Shown piece after piece: positions 16,972 to 25,420 of a stretch of DNA of 64,000 nt. The number at the start of each line of letters is the position of its first letter. The stretch's first letter is position 1. Source of the DNA: Deltaproteobacteria bacterium (GTDB lineage: Bacteria > Bdellovibrionota_B > Oligoflexia > Oligoflexales > CAIYRB01); the NCBI GenBank assembly GCA_016874735.1, contig VGTI01000003.1, forward strand, positions 62,001-126,000, in the 5' to 3' direction. A program made the translations under genes and the position numbers. The notes under the pieces were generated by a model. That model was not told the DNA's origin. It saw nothing but the letters and a program-made list of their open reading frames with translations, and did no database searches.

Positions 16972-19206
16972 CTATGCCGCGGAACCAGCACCTGGTGCCT
17001 CATAATATGACTCTAGACTCTGAGCGCTGAGGCATAGAATGTGGACACGCTCGTTGCCACTCGATTGCTGGACATAATAGTTCCAGAGAGCTGCTATTTC
17101 GTCTCTGAGCTGAGGTGCGCGTCCCGCTGGCACGGTGGTCTGCTCAAGCCCTCTACGCAGTAATCGTTGAAAAATGCCTGCTCGTAAGTTCTGAGCACCA
17201 TTAATGCTGTCAGAGTAGAATATGACCGAACTATTCTGTGGTAAGTTTAGACCAATTGCCTTTAGCCCACACTCAAGAACAGCCACCGAGTTACCTTCAT
17301 GCGACTGAGAAACTATTAATGGACTCGGGAACTCGTGACTTACAACTTCCAGCCGACTCGACTTCCGATCCAGAGTTGCGATGATAAATTCGCATCGATC
17401 CTTAGGGATCTTGAACTGATCATAAAGTAGTGTTTCTAGCAACGCTTCGATCTTAGAAATTTGGCAAAAAAGCTCGCTATCGGTCCCGTCTACGAGTCGA
17501 CTTAAGGAACGAATCGAGCTTCGTACGGTCATCGCAATGAGACGGGCTAGGACAGTTTCAGTTCTTAGGTTACCTAAGGTCACGATGACTCGTCGGTCAT
17601 CGAATTCTAACCACTCGATCCACCCACTTGGGAGCTCGTCTACAGAACGCGCGTAAGTGGCAACTGCCCCTGAGGATGTCTGAGTCGTCAACTGGTAGCT
17701 CTCGACTTCGTTTAAATGAGCTAGCAGGTTGGACTTCGACTTCTCGTCACTAGTTCGCTCAAGTGCCGATAGCCTATTTAAGGCGTTATCAATTTGTCCG
17801 AACACCAAATGGGTCAACGACTCAATAATTTCGCTCATAGGCTCTGCAAATATCGCGGTTACAAAACCAAGCGAGGACGGCCCTGGTCGTATCTGGAATG
17901 TAAGCCGTTGATTGTTTGGCTTAGTGTTAATTAAATTGGTTAATTCACCTAGGTCTATCTCGAATAATTTATGATTTTGCCAAATGATTCCGGAGCTCCC
18001 AACAACCGGAACGAACACGGTGATCTCCGCTCTACATTGTGTACCAATGAGTTCAACGGCACGCGTTATGATTGTTCTCTGGTCTGAGCATTCGGCTAAT
18101 TCTGAGATGACGCGATTCATAGTTCTTGCCCGTAACTGTTGCTCTGACAATGCCCTGGACATTCCTCTAAACTCATCGGCGATGGCGGCTAAATAGGGTC
18201 CTTCGTTGGCAAGCAGCGATCTGTCCGCTTGGACTTTTCCTAATCCGCGCAACTCGTCGATCGTTTGCTGCAACCCCAAAAATTGCCTCCGCAGACTGCC
18301 AAGCACCAAAACCGGCCCTACCAGAGTCACAATTGCTAGAGCCACTATCACCAGCCAAAAGCTACTCCACCATTGCCGGTAGATATAAGCGTGCGGCACC
18401 AAAACAATCAATTTCGACCAGTAATCAGATTCCTTTTTCGGGTTCAGTATGCCGATTCGAGGAATCTTGTGTTCCCGCATAACGTAATTGGCTCCTCCGA
18501 GTGAGAGACCATCAGAAACGCTCCCGGTCCTTGATGATTCTTGTATGAGTTTCTGAAGTTCGATGCGGTTTACTTCAGGGCGGATGTGGTCAAATAAAAC
18601 CACTGGCGCTTCGTATTGGTTCAATGGGACGAGGGCAATAAAGATTGGCGTCCCCGGTCGAAGTGCGACACTGAGTTTTTTTACCCAGTTGGCAAGGGAA
18701 ATCTCAACAATCCAATCGATCCCGCGCTGCCTTTGAGACTGAAAAAAGAATCCGGGCGATCCATCTCGAAGCTCACGAAAGGAATCACTCTCTCGCGTAC
18801 CATCTGAGTTTTGCGGTAAAAAGCTAACCGTAGGACCTGAATCTTTATGCAGGTCTTCCGGCGCGTAAAACCTGAGACCTGGCAGCTCTACTTTGGATTT
18901 CAATCCAGAGAGCCTTGAACGACTTCCAGTTATGGCTTGGCCACTAAGTGAACGTACCTCAGCCTCTAAATCTTGACCGACCGAGTCTACCAAATGCTGG
19001 CTGGCTAATTCGGCCTCGGCAAGCTCATGATTGCGTAGAAGGAAGAGACCAACGGTGCAGATGAGAAGGCAAGGGCATACAACACCCCAGGCATACCGGC
19101 GAAGTAAGGGAGAGCCTACGGGTGAAAATTTGACTGGGGTCCGTTCCAATTTAGTCTGCTCAAAGCCATTTGACCGATTGAGGTCCACGAGCTCATATCG
19201 GCGCAA
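16972..19206 (-). CDS. Two-TM membrane protein with GAF-like and degenerate SpoIIE/PP2C domain
   Basis: 744 residues. TM1 is about 38-57 and TM2 about 281-303; they flank a periplasmic sensor-like domain of some 220 residues. After TM2 come a helical linker and a GAF-like region (about 375-490). The C-terminal 220 residues line up with SpoIIE/RsbU-type PP2C phosphatases, for example CEFIIATLDRKSSRLEVVSHEFPSP and VIFYSDSINGAQN. The metal-binding Asp positions are not kept: the GDVTGHG-type motif reads LGNLRTET and YTDG reads YSDS. It is probably inactive as a phosphatase and may bind a partner, such as an anti-sigma-factor antagonist, in signalling. No kinase or anti-sigma gene is adjacent. 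Confidence 0.6.
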   Translation of the reverse strand: MRRYELVDLNRSNGFEQTKLERTPVKFSPVGSPLLRRYAWGVVCPCLLICTVGLFLLRNHELAEAELASQHLVDSVGQDLEAEVRSLSGQAITGSRSRLSGLKSKVELPGLRFYAPEDLHKDSGPTVSFLPQNSDGTRESDSFRELRDGSPGFFFQSQRQRGIDWIVEISLANWVKKLSVALRPGTPIFIALVPLNQYEAPVVLFDHIRPEVNRIELQKLIQESSRTGSVSDGLSLGGANYVMREHKIPRIGILNPKKESDYWSKLIVLVPHAYIYRQWWSSFWLVIVALAIVTLVGPVLVLGSLRRQFLGLQQTIDELRGLGKVQADRSLLANEGPYLAAIADEFRGMSRALSEQQLRARTMNRVISELAECSDQRTIITRAVELIGTQCRAEITVFVPVVGSSGIIWQNHKLFEIDLGELTNLINTKPNNQRLTFQIRPGPSSLGFVTAIFAEPMSEIIESLTHLVFGQIDNALNRLSALERTSDEKSKSNLLAHLNEVESYQLTTQTSSGAVATYARSVDELPSGWIEWLEFDDRRVIVTLGNLRTETVLARLIAMTVRSSIRSLSRLVDGTDSELFCQISKIEALLETLLYDQFKIPKDRCEFIIATLDRKSSRLEVVSHEFPSPLIVSQSHEGNSVAVLECGLKAIGLNLPQNSSVIFYSDSINGAQNLRAGIFQRLLRRGLEQTTVPAGRAPQLRDEIAALWNYYVQQSSGNERVHILCLSAQSLESYYEAPGAGSAA

Positions 19207-19275
19207 ATTAGATCAGACATTAGTTATTGGACTTCCCCCCCAAGGCATATCACGTCGCCAAGGACCGCCCATCAA

Positions 19276-19662
19276 CTACCTGTAATCACTGTAGCTTTTT
19301 TCTTCTCGAAGTATCGATCCGCTGGCTTTGTTGATCTGCGACTTGATCGCAGCCCGCTGGTCGTTTGTCTGGTAGACCGATCGCGCCAGCTCAATAAACT
19401 CTGAGTCAAATATTTTACTCGCTTCCTTCTCGCGGATTGCATCCTCAATATCCCAGAGCTGCCGATTGACTTGTTCAAGTTCCGCAACACCTCTTTGATT
19501 CAGAGAAATGCCATGACTCTCACAAACATCTAGCAAAGCCTTGAGTTCGGTTCTGATATTGACCAACTTGGATGTATCGACAATTTTTCGCTCTTTTATA
19601 CGAAGAATCGTGATTTTGTCGATGAGCTCCCCCACCGATACTGGTACTACCAACTCGCTCAT
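19276..19662 (-). CDS. DUF6165-like small cytoplasmic protein
   Basis: 128 residues with no signal peptide or membrane segment. The pattern VPVSVGELIDKITILRIK, a mid-region LEQVNRQLWDIEDAIREKE, then FIELARSVYQTNDQRAAIK and the ending EEKSYSDYR matches what I recall of the DUF6165 family. These proteins are largely alpha-helical and are often found near glycosyltransferase or polysaccharide genes; no biochemical role is known to me. The ATG has GGAG about 9 nt upstream. It precedes the sensor-like gene by 69 bp on the same strand. Confidence 0.65.
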   Translation of the reverse strand: MSELVVPVSVGELIDKITILRIKERKIVDTSKLVNIRTELKALLDVCESHGISLNQRGVAELEQVNRQLWDIEDAIREKEASKIFDSEFIELARSVYQTNDQRAAIKSQINKASGSILREEKSYSDYR

Positions 19663-19760
19663 CCCAGTTACTCCGACAAGCTACAAAAATTAAAGTCTAA
19701 ATCTTAGTGTTCTTGATATACTTAGAAAAATATCGATGCCAGTAAAAAAGGCGAGTAAAC

Positions 19761-20702
19761 GTGAAACCCATACTCCGGATTATCAGGCCGTCTAGCCGCG
19801 AGATTAAGGACCTACTTGCGAGCCGTATACCTGGATTAGAAAGCAGAGGTTTCGGTGTTTTATATGATGAATTACTTTCTGACGCAGACTGGACATACAG
19901 CGCTGGCACTGCTGAACTAAGGGCGCAAGCTCTGGTGGAAGCCTTACGGGAGCCCGGGTCCGATTTTGTCCTGTGTGCTCGCGGAGGCTACGGGGCCAGT
20001 GACCTTTTACCCTTGCTCCCCTGGTCGGAGTTGGCACAGCTGCAACCTAAGTTGCTAATCGGTTTCTCAGACGTGTCGGCTATTCACGCAGCCTTTTATA
20101 GTCAGCTCGGGTGGCGTGGGCTCCACGGGCCGATGCCTGCTACCACACTCTGGAACGATGTTGACGGTACGAACACAGATGATATCGATGCTCTCATCAA
20201 TAATCTCCAGCACTGGCTTACTGGTAGCTGTAGCGGCTCGATCCCAATCTCCACGATTACAGGTGTCCTTCCAGGACACCTGAGGGGAAGACTATTTGGA
20301 GGCTGTTTTACCGTTCTTACCAATTTGATTGGAACACCATACTTTCCAAGATCTCTAGCCGACCATATCGTCTTTATCGAGGATACGGATGAACATCCCG
20401 CGCGTCTCATGCGCGCGCTTAACCAATGGATTCAAAGTGGCGCGCTCAACGGCGTGAAAGCCGTGGTAGTTGGCCATCTCCGTAATCTTGGAACCCAAAT
20501 TCCGGACTGTGCGCCATTCGTTATGCAGCAATTTGCTAAACGTCTAGATGTCCCAGTGTTTCACAGCCCTTTATTTGGTCACACCCAACCCAATTACCCA
20601 ATGATGATCGGAGCCGAGGCCGCGATAGAAGGCGATCGATTGACATGGGAGACCGTAATTCATACCCAAAAATCATCAGGTAAGAGGAGTGCTCCTTCAT
20701 GA
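19761..20702 (+). CDS. ldcA: LD-carboxypeptidase (peptidase S66 family)
   Basis: 313 residues, cytoplasmic. LdcA removes the terminal D-Ala from murein tetrapeptides during recycling. Catalytic features: RGGYGASDLLP, nucleophile Ser in GFSDVSAIH, the glycine turn RLFGGCFTVLTNL, Glu in IVFIEDTDE and His in LFGHTQPN. The start is GTG, preceded by a GGCGAG. The stop overlaps the mpl start by 4 bp (ATGA), so both recycling enzymes should be made together. It is a strong functional pair with mpl. Confidence 0.9.
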   Translation: MKPILRIIRPSSREIKDLLASRIPGLESRGFGVLYDELLSDADWTYSAGTAELRAQALVEALREPGSDFVLCARGGYGASDLLPLLPWSELAQLQPKLLIGFSDVSAIHAAFYSQLGWRGLHGPMPATTLWNDVDGTNTDDIDALINNLQHWLTGSCSGSIPISTITGVLPGHLRGRLFGGCFTVLTNLIGTPYFPRSLADHIVFIEDTDEHPARLMRALNQWIQSGALNGVKAVVVGHLRNLGTQIPDCAPFVMQQFAKRLDVPVFHSPLFGHTQPNYPMMIGAEAAIEGDRLTWETVIHTQKSSGKRSAPS

Positions 20703-22183
20703 GCATACGCAATGGCGCTAGCATCTATTTTCTTGGCATTGGCGGTACCGGAATGGCGACGGTCGCTGGTCTCTGTGCCGAAGCCGGTTACAAAGTATTC
20801 GGAAGTGATGCTGGTGTTTATCCGCCGATGTCGACCATGCTTGCGGAGCTGAATATTCCGGTTAAGACCCCTCTGGGCCCGGACAACGTCAGGGACCTGG
20901 ATGCAGATTTGGTGGTTATTGCGAATGTGATGTCTCGCGGCAATCCCGAACTCGAAGCTGTCCTTGCTATGGGTGTGGCTACAACCAGTTTCCCACAGTT
21001 ACTGGGCGACCTGTTTTTACGACACAGAACCACCTGTGTCGTAGCTGGTACGCACGGAAAAACGACCACAAGTTCACTATTGAGCCATGTGCTCCATGAG
21101 CTGGGTGAAGACCCAAGCTTTGTCATAGGTGGCATTCCGAGAAACTTCCCCCGCAGTTTCAGACTGGGGACAAGTCCGTTGTTTGTTATTGAGGGTGATG
21201 AATACGATACAGCGTACTTCGACAAGGGACCGAAGTTTCTTCACTACCACCCTACCCACTTAATCCTAAATAATCTCGAGTACGATCATGCAGATATCTA
21301 TCCGAATCTAGAGGCGATTACGTCGCAATTCGTTAAATTATCCAAATTAGTTAAGGATCCGAAATGCATCATTGCAAATGTCGATGACACGGGAGTCTCT
21401 CAAGTCATTTCGCAAGCTGCTCTGACAGACAAAGTCACTAAAGTCTCAACACTTGGTTTAGATCGCACTGCCGATGTCAGAGTCGCTAGCCATCACGCAG
21501 TTCCAGATGGCGTCGGCGGACAGCTATGGACAGCTACGATTGAAACTTCCGCCCTCGGCAACTTCCAGATCCAAACTCAACTCTCTGGTAAACACAACCT
21601 AGCCAACATCGCGCAAGTTATCGGTTGCCTTGTGAGCCTACAGCGGCGCGGAGATTTGAAAACACCGGTAAATGGTTCTCGCATTGCAGCGGCCATTAGG
21701 TCCTTTCTCAATGTCCAAAGACGACTGGATCTTTTGGCAAGCGCGGCCGGTATTGATGTTTACGAGGACTTCGCCCATCACCCAACCGCCGTGCGGCTTG
21801 TCATTGAGGGTTTCAAGGCGGTCTATCCACAAAAGCGATTAATGATTGCGTTTGAGCCCCGCAGTGCTAGCCAGAGACGCAATGTGTTTCAAAAAGCGTT
21901 TGCAGAGGCCCTCAGTCTTGCCGATCGCGTATACATCGGAGAATGTATACAGGACCAGCGTATACCGCCTGAGCAGCGCATGAACACATCCCAGCTCCAA
22001 CAGTCGATCGGAACTAAGGCGGTATGCTTCCCAACTAATCTCGAATTGGAGAAGTCCTTACTGGCCGACCTAACACCCGGCGATGCCGTTATTTTCATGT
22101 CGAGTGGTAGTTTTTCCGGTGTGCAGCACCGCTTAGCAGCCCACTTGCACCAAAATCAGAAAAATGGGAGCTTGCATTTCTAA
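20699..22183 (+). CDS. mpl: UDP-N-acetylmuramate:L-Ala-gamma-D-Glu-meso-DAP ligase
   Basis: 494 residues. A Mur-ligase family member that attaches recycled tripeptide directly to UDP-MurNAc. The N-terminal Rossmann motif is FLGIGGTGMATVAGLC, the ATP loop is AGTHGKTTTSS, and the central domain has EGDEYDTAYFDKGPKF. LSGKHNLANIAQ and DFAHHPTAVR are in the C-terminal region. GGIPRNF and the DEYDTAYFDK signature separate Mpl from MurC. It follows ldcA in an ATGA overlap. No strong terminator follows; a 7-bp hairpin TAAGTTA/TAACTTA at 22184-22209 has no T run. Confidence 0.93.
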   Translation: MSIRNGASIYFLGIGGTGMATVAGLCAEAGYKVFGSDAGVYPPMSTMLAELNIPVKTPLGPDNVRDLDADLVVIANVMSRGNPELEAVLAMGVATTSFPQLLGDLFLRHRTTCVVAGTHGKTTTSSLLSHVLHELGEDPSFVIGGIPRNFPRSFRLGTSPLFVIEGDEYDTAYFDKGPKFLHYHPTHLILNNLEYDHADIYPNLEAITSQFVKLSKLVKDPKCIIANVDDTGVSQVISQAALTDKVTKVSTLGLDRTADVRVASHHAVPDGVGGQLWTATIETSALGNFQIQTQLSGKHNLANIAQVIGCLVSLQRRGDLKTPVNGSRIAAAIRSFLNVQRRLDLLASAAGIDVYEDFAHHPTAVRLVIEGFKAVYPQKRLMIAFEPRSASQRRNVFQKAFAEALSLADRVYIGECIQDQRIPPEQRMNTSQLQQSIGTKAVCFPTNLELEKSLLADLTPGDAVIFMSSGSFSGVQHRLAAHLHQNQKNGSLHF

Positions 22184-22304
22184 TAAGTTAAGAGCACAGT
22201 TCTAACTTAGTCGAGTACGCTGACTTTCCGAAGTTTTTCCAAACGACGGAAGCCCGCAGTAACCACTTAAAATCCATAAGGAATCGGTTTTAGGAGAGGA
22301 CCAA

Positions 22305-22802
22305 ATGCTGTTGAAGAAAACGAAACATGCTCTTGCTGTCGCCACGCTGGTGCTCGGGTTTGGCTCATTCGGCTGTACCGACGACGAGGCTAAGCCTGAG
22401 GAACCTGTCCAGCCCGCCGCCCAAGCGGAAGTGGCGAAACCGGAACCAACCGCCCCTGTAGAGTCGTTTGCACCGAAGACCATCTACTTTGCATTTGACG
22501 ATTACAGCCTAAATGGTGACGCTCAAAGCAACCTACAAGGGCTAGCTGAACACTTGAAAAAAGCTCAAACGGCTGTGGTTCAAATTGAGGGGCACTGCGA
22601 CGAGCGTGGCTCGGTTGAGTACAACCTTGCACTCGGCGAACGCCGCGCGCAATCTGTAAAGAACTACCTGGTGCAATTGGGCGTCGAAGGTGGCCGCCTG
22701 TCTACGATCAGCTACGGCGAGGAGAAGCCCGCCTCTGACGGACATGACGAGGCTGCTTGGGCGAAAAATCGTCGCGCTGAGTTCACGCTAACTAATCAGT
22801 AA
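22305..22802 (+). CDS. pal: Peptidoglycan-associated lipoprotein Pal
   Basis: 165 residues. Lipoprotein signal peptide with the lipidated Cys at position 24 (FGSFGC), then an acidic/Pro-rich tether (about 25-60). The OmpA-like peptidoglycan-binding domain follows: IYFAFDDYSLN, IEGHCDERGSVEYNLALGERRA and the final NRRAEFTL. Pal ties the outer membrane to murein by binding meso-DAP and works with Tol proteins. No tolA/tolB lies in this window, so this is an isolated pal or a paralogue. A strong ribosome site (AGGAGAGGA) precedes the ATG. An intrinsic terminator follows at 22844. Confidence 0.88.
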   Translation: MLLKKTKHALAVATLVLGFGSFGCTDDEAKPEEPVQPAAQAEVAKPEPTAPVESFAPKTIYFAFDDYSLNGDAQSNLQGLAEHLKKAQTAVVQIEGHCDERGSVEYNLALGERRAQSVKNYLVQLGVEGGRLSTISYGEEKPASDGHDEAAWAKNRRAEFTLTNQ

Positions 22803-22843
22803 GCGTATTGACGATCACATTTGTCAAAATGCGATCCTGAAAG

Positions 22844-22882
22844 AACCGGCTCAGCCCGATCATGTGGCTAGCCGGTTTTTTT
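22844..22882 (+). terminator. Intrinsic terminator after pal
   Basis: AACCGGCT at 22844-22851 pairs perfectly with AGCCGGTT at 22870-22877, and the T run extends to 22882. The loop is 18 nt, longer than usual but able to fold further. It sits 42 bp after the pal stop and ends that transcript before the rny operon. Confidence 0.8.
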
Positions 22883-22912
22883 AATGCGCACCAATATTGA
22901 GCTGACATCGTC

Positions 22913-22941
22913 TTGCAATTTGTCCATTATAAGACTATTCT
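22913..22941 (+). promoter_or_regulatory. Candidate sigma70-type promoter for the rny operon
   Basis: TTGCAA at 22913-22918 (4/6 to TTGACA) and TATTCT at 22936-22941 (4/6 to TATAAT) are 17 nt apart. The pair sits just downstream of the pal terminator and about 93 nt upstream of the rny start, the expected place. The match is by eye only. Confidence 0.35.
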
Positions 22942-23033
22942 TGTTGTTTTATCGCCAAGTTGTCGACCCCCATTGGGTCGCATTGATATGAAAGTCTAGG
23001 CTCGCCTATAGGGCCTGCGAAAGGAGAGTTTCC

Positions 23034-24602
23034 GTGGACGTTGCCATCGGGATTTTGGTGGCTGTCGTCGGCGTCGTATTTGGTCTGCTTGGAGTTGGGG
23101 TGTTCCTCAACAAAAAGCAACTAGCTGTGGTCTTCAAAAAGGCCGAGGACGAAGCCAAACAGCTACGGGAAGAGGCCCGCAAAGAAGCCGATCAAATTGT
23201 AAAGCAAGCTCTGAGGGAAGCCAAAGATGAGGCGCGCAGTCGACGTCATCAATTTGAGGAAGAGCACAAGAATCGCCGTAGCGAAATCAGCAAGCTAGAG
23301 AACAAAATCAAGCAACGAGAGCAGCAACTAGAGAAAAAGCTCCAGCTTGTTGAAAAGCGAGAAACCGACCTTTCAACTGCAGAACAGGAGCTGTCAAAAG
23401 AAGAGCAGAAATTTCATAGAATGAACGCTGAATGCTCGACCACTCTGGAGCACGCTCGCAAGACCCTGCAAAATATTGCTAAGATGTCAGCGGAGGAGGC
23501 AAAGCGCGAGCTCATTCGTACTCTTGAGGACGACGCCCGTCGTGAGGCTAAAGATCGTCTGCGCGCCATTGAGGAACAGACACGCAAAGAAGCCGAGGAA
23601 CGGGCTCGTGCCGTTGTAAGCTTAGCCGTACAGCGGGTGGCAGGCGAATTTGTCAGTGACTCAACTATTTCTGTTGTCGCCTTGCCGAGTGACGATATGA
23701 AGGGTCGGATTATCGGACGCGAGGGTCGTAACATTCGGGCTCTCGAACAAGCGACAGGTGTAGATCTCATCATCGACGATACACCAGAGGCCGTGATCCT
23801 CTCTTGCTTCAATCCAATTCGCAGAGAAATCGCCAAGATTTCCTTAGAACGTTTGGTTGCAGACGGCAGAATTCACCCCGCCAGGATTGAAGAGACTGCA
23901 AAGAGGGTCACCAATGAATTCGAGCAGATCATACGTGAAGCGGGTGAGCAGGCTGCATTTGATGTTGGCATCACTGACTTGCACCCTGAGCTCATACGTC
24001 ATTTGGGCCGCCTGAAGTTTCGCGCTGTCGGCGTGCAAACTGTGCTTCAGCATGCCGTCGAAACCGCACAGCTTTGCGGCATTATGGCCTCTGAGATGGG
24101 CCTCAATGTAAAGCGAGCCAAACGCTGTGGATTGCTCCATGACATAGGAAAGGCGGTCGATCAGGATACGGAAGGTCACCACTCTCAAATCGGCGCCGAG
24201 ATCTGTGCCAAATTCGACGAGTCAGAAGTCGTTGTTAATGCCATACGTCTGCATCACGAAGACGACATCAACCAAGCTAGCCCTTATGCTGTCGTACTTC
24301 ACACTGCCAATGTTCTATCATCAAAACGCCCAGGCGCGAGACGTGAGGTAATGGAAACCTATCTGACACGCCTCACGGACATGGAGAAACTGGTCAAAGA
24401 CTTCGCAGGCATCGAGGATGCCTACGTGATGCAGGCTGGTAATGAGGTGCGGGCGATGGTCACACCTACTGGTGTTTCAGATCATGATTGTGTTGATTTA
24501 GCCAACGAGATAGCCTCTAAATTACGTCAAGAGATCACCTTCCCTGGCCAGGTGAGAGTTACAGTTGTTAGAGAGAGTCGAGTCGCGGATTTTGCAAAGT
24601 GA
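23034..24602 (+). CDS. rny: Ribonuclease Y (membrane-anchored endoribonuclease)
   Basis: 522 residues. The order is the standard one: N-terminal membrane anchor (about 4-25), long charged coiled coil (about 30-200), KH RNA-binding domain with GRIIGREGRNIRALEQATG, then the HD domain with HDIGKAVDQDTEGHHSQIG and AIRLHHED. RNase Y starts mRNA decay in many bacteria that lack RNase E. The start is GTG with AAGGAG 7 nt upstream. It overlaps the next gene (GTGA), and rny-ymdB is a widely kept pair. It leads a plus-strand run to dapB. Confidence 0.96.
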   Translation: MDVAIGILVAVVGVVFGLLGVGVFLNKKQLAVVFKKAEDEAKQLREEARKEADQIVKQALREAKDEARSRRHQFEEEHKNRRSEISKLENKIKQREQQLEKKLQLVEKRETDLSTAEQELSKEEQKFHRMNAECSTTLEHARKTLQNIAKMSAEEAKRELIRTLEDDARREAKDRLRAIEEQTRKEAEERARAVVSLAVQRVAGEFVSDSTISVVALPSDDMKGRIIGREGRNIRALEQATGVDLIIDDTPEAVILSCFNPIRREIAKISLERLVADGRIHPARIEETAKRVTNEFEQIIREAGEQAAFDVGITDLHPELIRHLGRLKFRAVGVQTVLQHAVETAQLCGIMASEMGLNVKRAKRCGLLHDIGKAVDQDTEGHHSQIGAEICAKFDESEVVVNAIRLHHEDDINQASPYAVVLHTANVLSSKRPGARREVMETYLTRLTDMEKLVKDFAGIEDAYVMQAGNEVRAMVTPTGVSDHDCVDLANEIASKLRQEITFPGQVRVTVVRESRVADFAK

Positions 24603-25399
24603 CGAAGATTCTCGCCATTGGTGATGTGATGGGCAAGGTCGGACGGCGTTGCCTAGAATCGCTACTACCTGTGATACGTGAGCAGCACCAGCCCGACTTC
24701 GTTGTAGTTAACGGCGAGAATGCTGCCGGTGGCTTTGGTTTGACAGAAAAGATATACCGAAACTTTACCGAGCAGCTCGCTATTGACGCCGTAACCATGG
24801 GCAATCACTGGCACGACAAGCGCGAGATCTACTCTTTCCTACCTGGAGCAGACCGCTTAATTCTGCCTTGCAACATGGGCAATGTCGATAACGACCGACT
24901 AGGACTTAAAATTATCACCGCAAAAAATGGCCAGCGTCTTGCCGTCATAAACTGTATCGGTCGTGCTTTCATGAAAGACGGTAATCGCGACATATTCAGG
25001 ACTGTTGATAAACTCCTAGAAGAGATACCTAGCAGTGTGCGGATTAGAATAGTCGATATTCATGCTGAGGCGACCAGTGAGAAACAGGCACTCGGCTGGT
25101 ACCTTACTGGCCGCGTCTCGCTAGTTTATGGAACCCATTCTCATGTTCCAACCGCCGACCACCGGCTTTTAGATGATAAAACGGGTTTCGTAACAGATGT
25201 TGGCATGACTGGGCCTTACCGATCGGTCATTGGAATCGATGTGGGCGCTGCAATCCACCGGTTACTCACAGGCGAAAAAAAGAAGTTCGAACCCGCTACC
25301 GCTGACCCCCACCTCTATGCGATCATGGCGGACATTGATGATGAGACCGGTTATTGCCGGCAAGTACAGAGGTTGCACTTACAACCAACTGATTTGTGA
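24599..25399 (+). CDS. ymdB: YmdB-family calcineurin-like phosphodiesterase
   Basis: 266 residues. Dinuclear metal site: IGDVMGKVGR, NGENAAGGFG, MGNHWHDKREI, DIHAEATSEKQALGW and YGTHSHVPTAD. The family (TIGR00282-type) includes B. subtilis YmdB, a cAMP phosphodiesterase that affects biofilm and motility decisions, and DR1281. The length is normal. The GTG start overlaps the rny stop, so expression is coupled. The link of RNA decay and cyclic nucleotide hydrolysis is known; the cellular role here is inferred. Confidence 0.92.
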   Translation: MTKILAIGDVMGKVGRRCLESLLPVIREQHQPDFVVVNGENAAGGFGLTEKIYRNFTEQLAIDAVTMGNHWHDKREIYSFLPGADRLILPCNMGNVDNDRLGLKIITAKNGQRLAVINCIGRAFMKDGNRDIFRTVDKLLEEIPSSVRIRIVDIHAEATSEKQALGWYLTGRVSLVYGTHSHVPTADHRLLDDKTGFVTDVGMTGPYRSVIGIDVGAAIHRLLTGEKKKFEPATADPHLYAIMADIDDETGYCRQVQRLHLQPTDL

Positions 25400-25420
25400 T
25401 TAATCTTGAGGATACTGCTC

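Noticed and set aside
22184-22209. Hairpin after mpl as a terminator
   Set aside because: 7-bp AT-rich stem with no T run; it is mentioned only as a weak signal.
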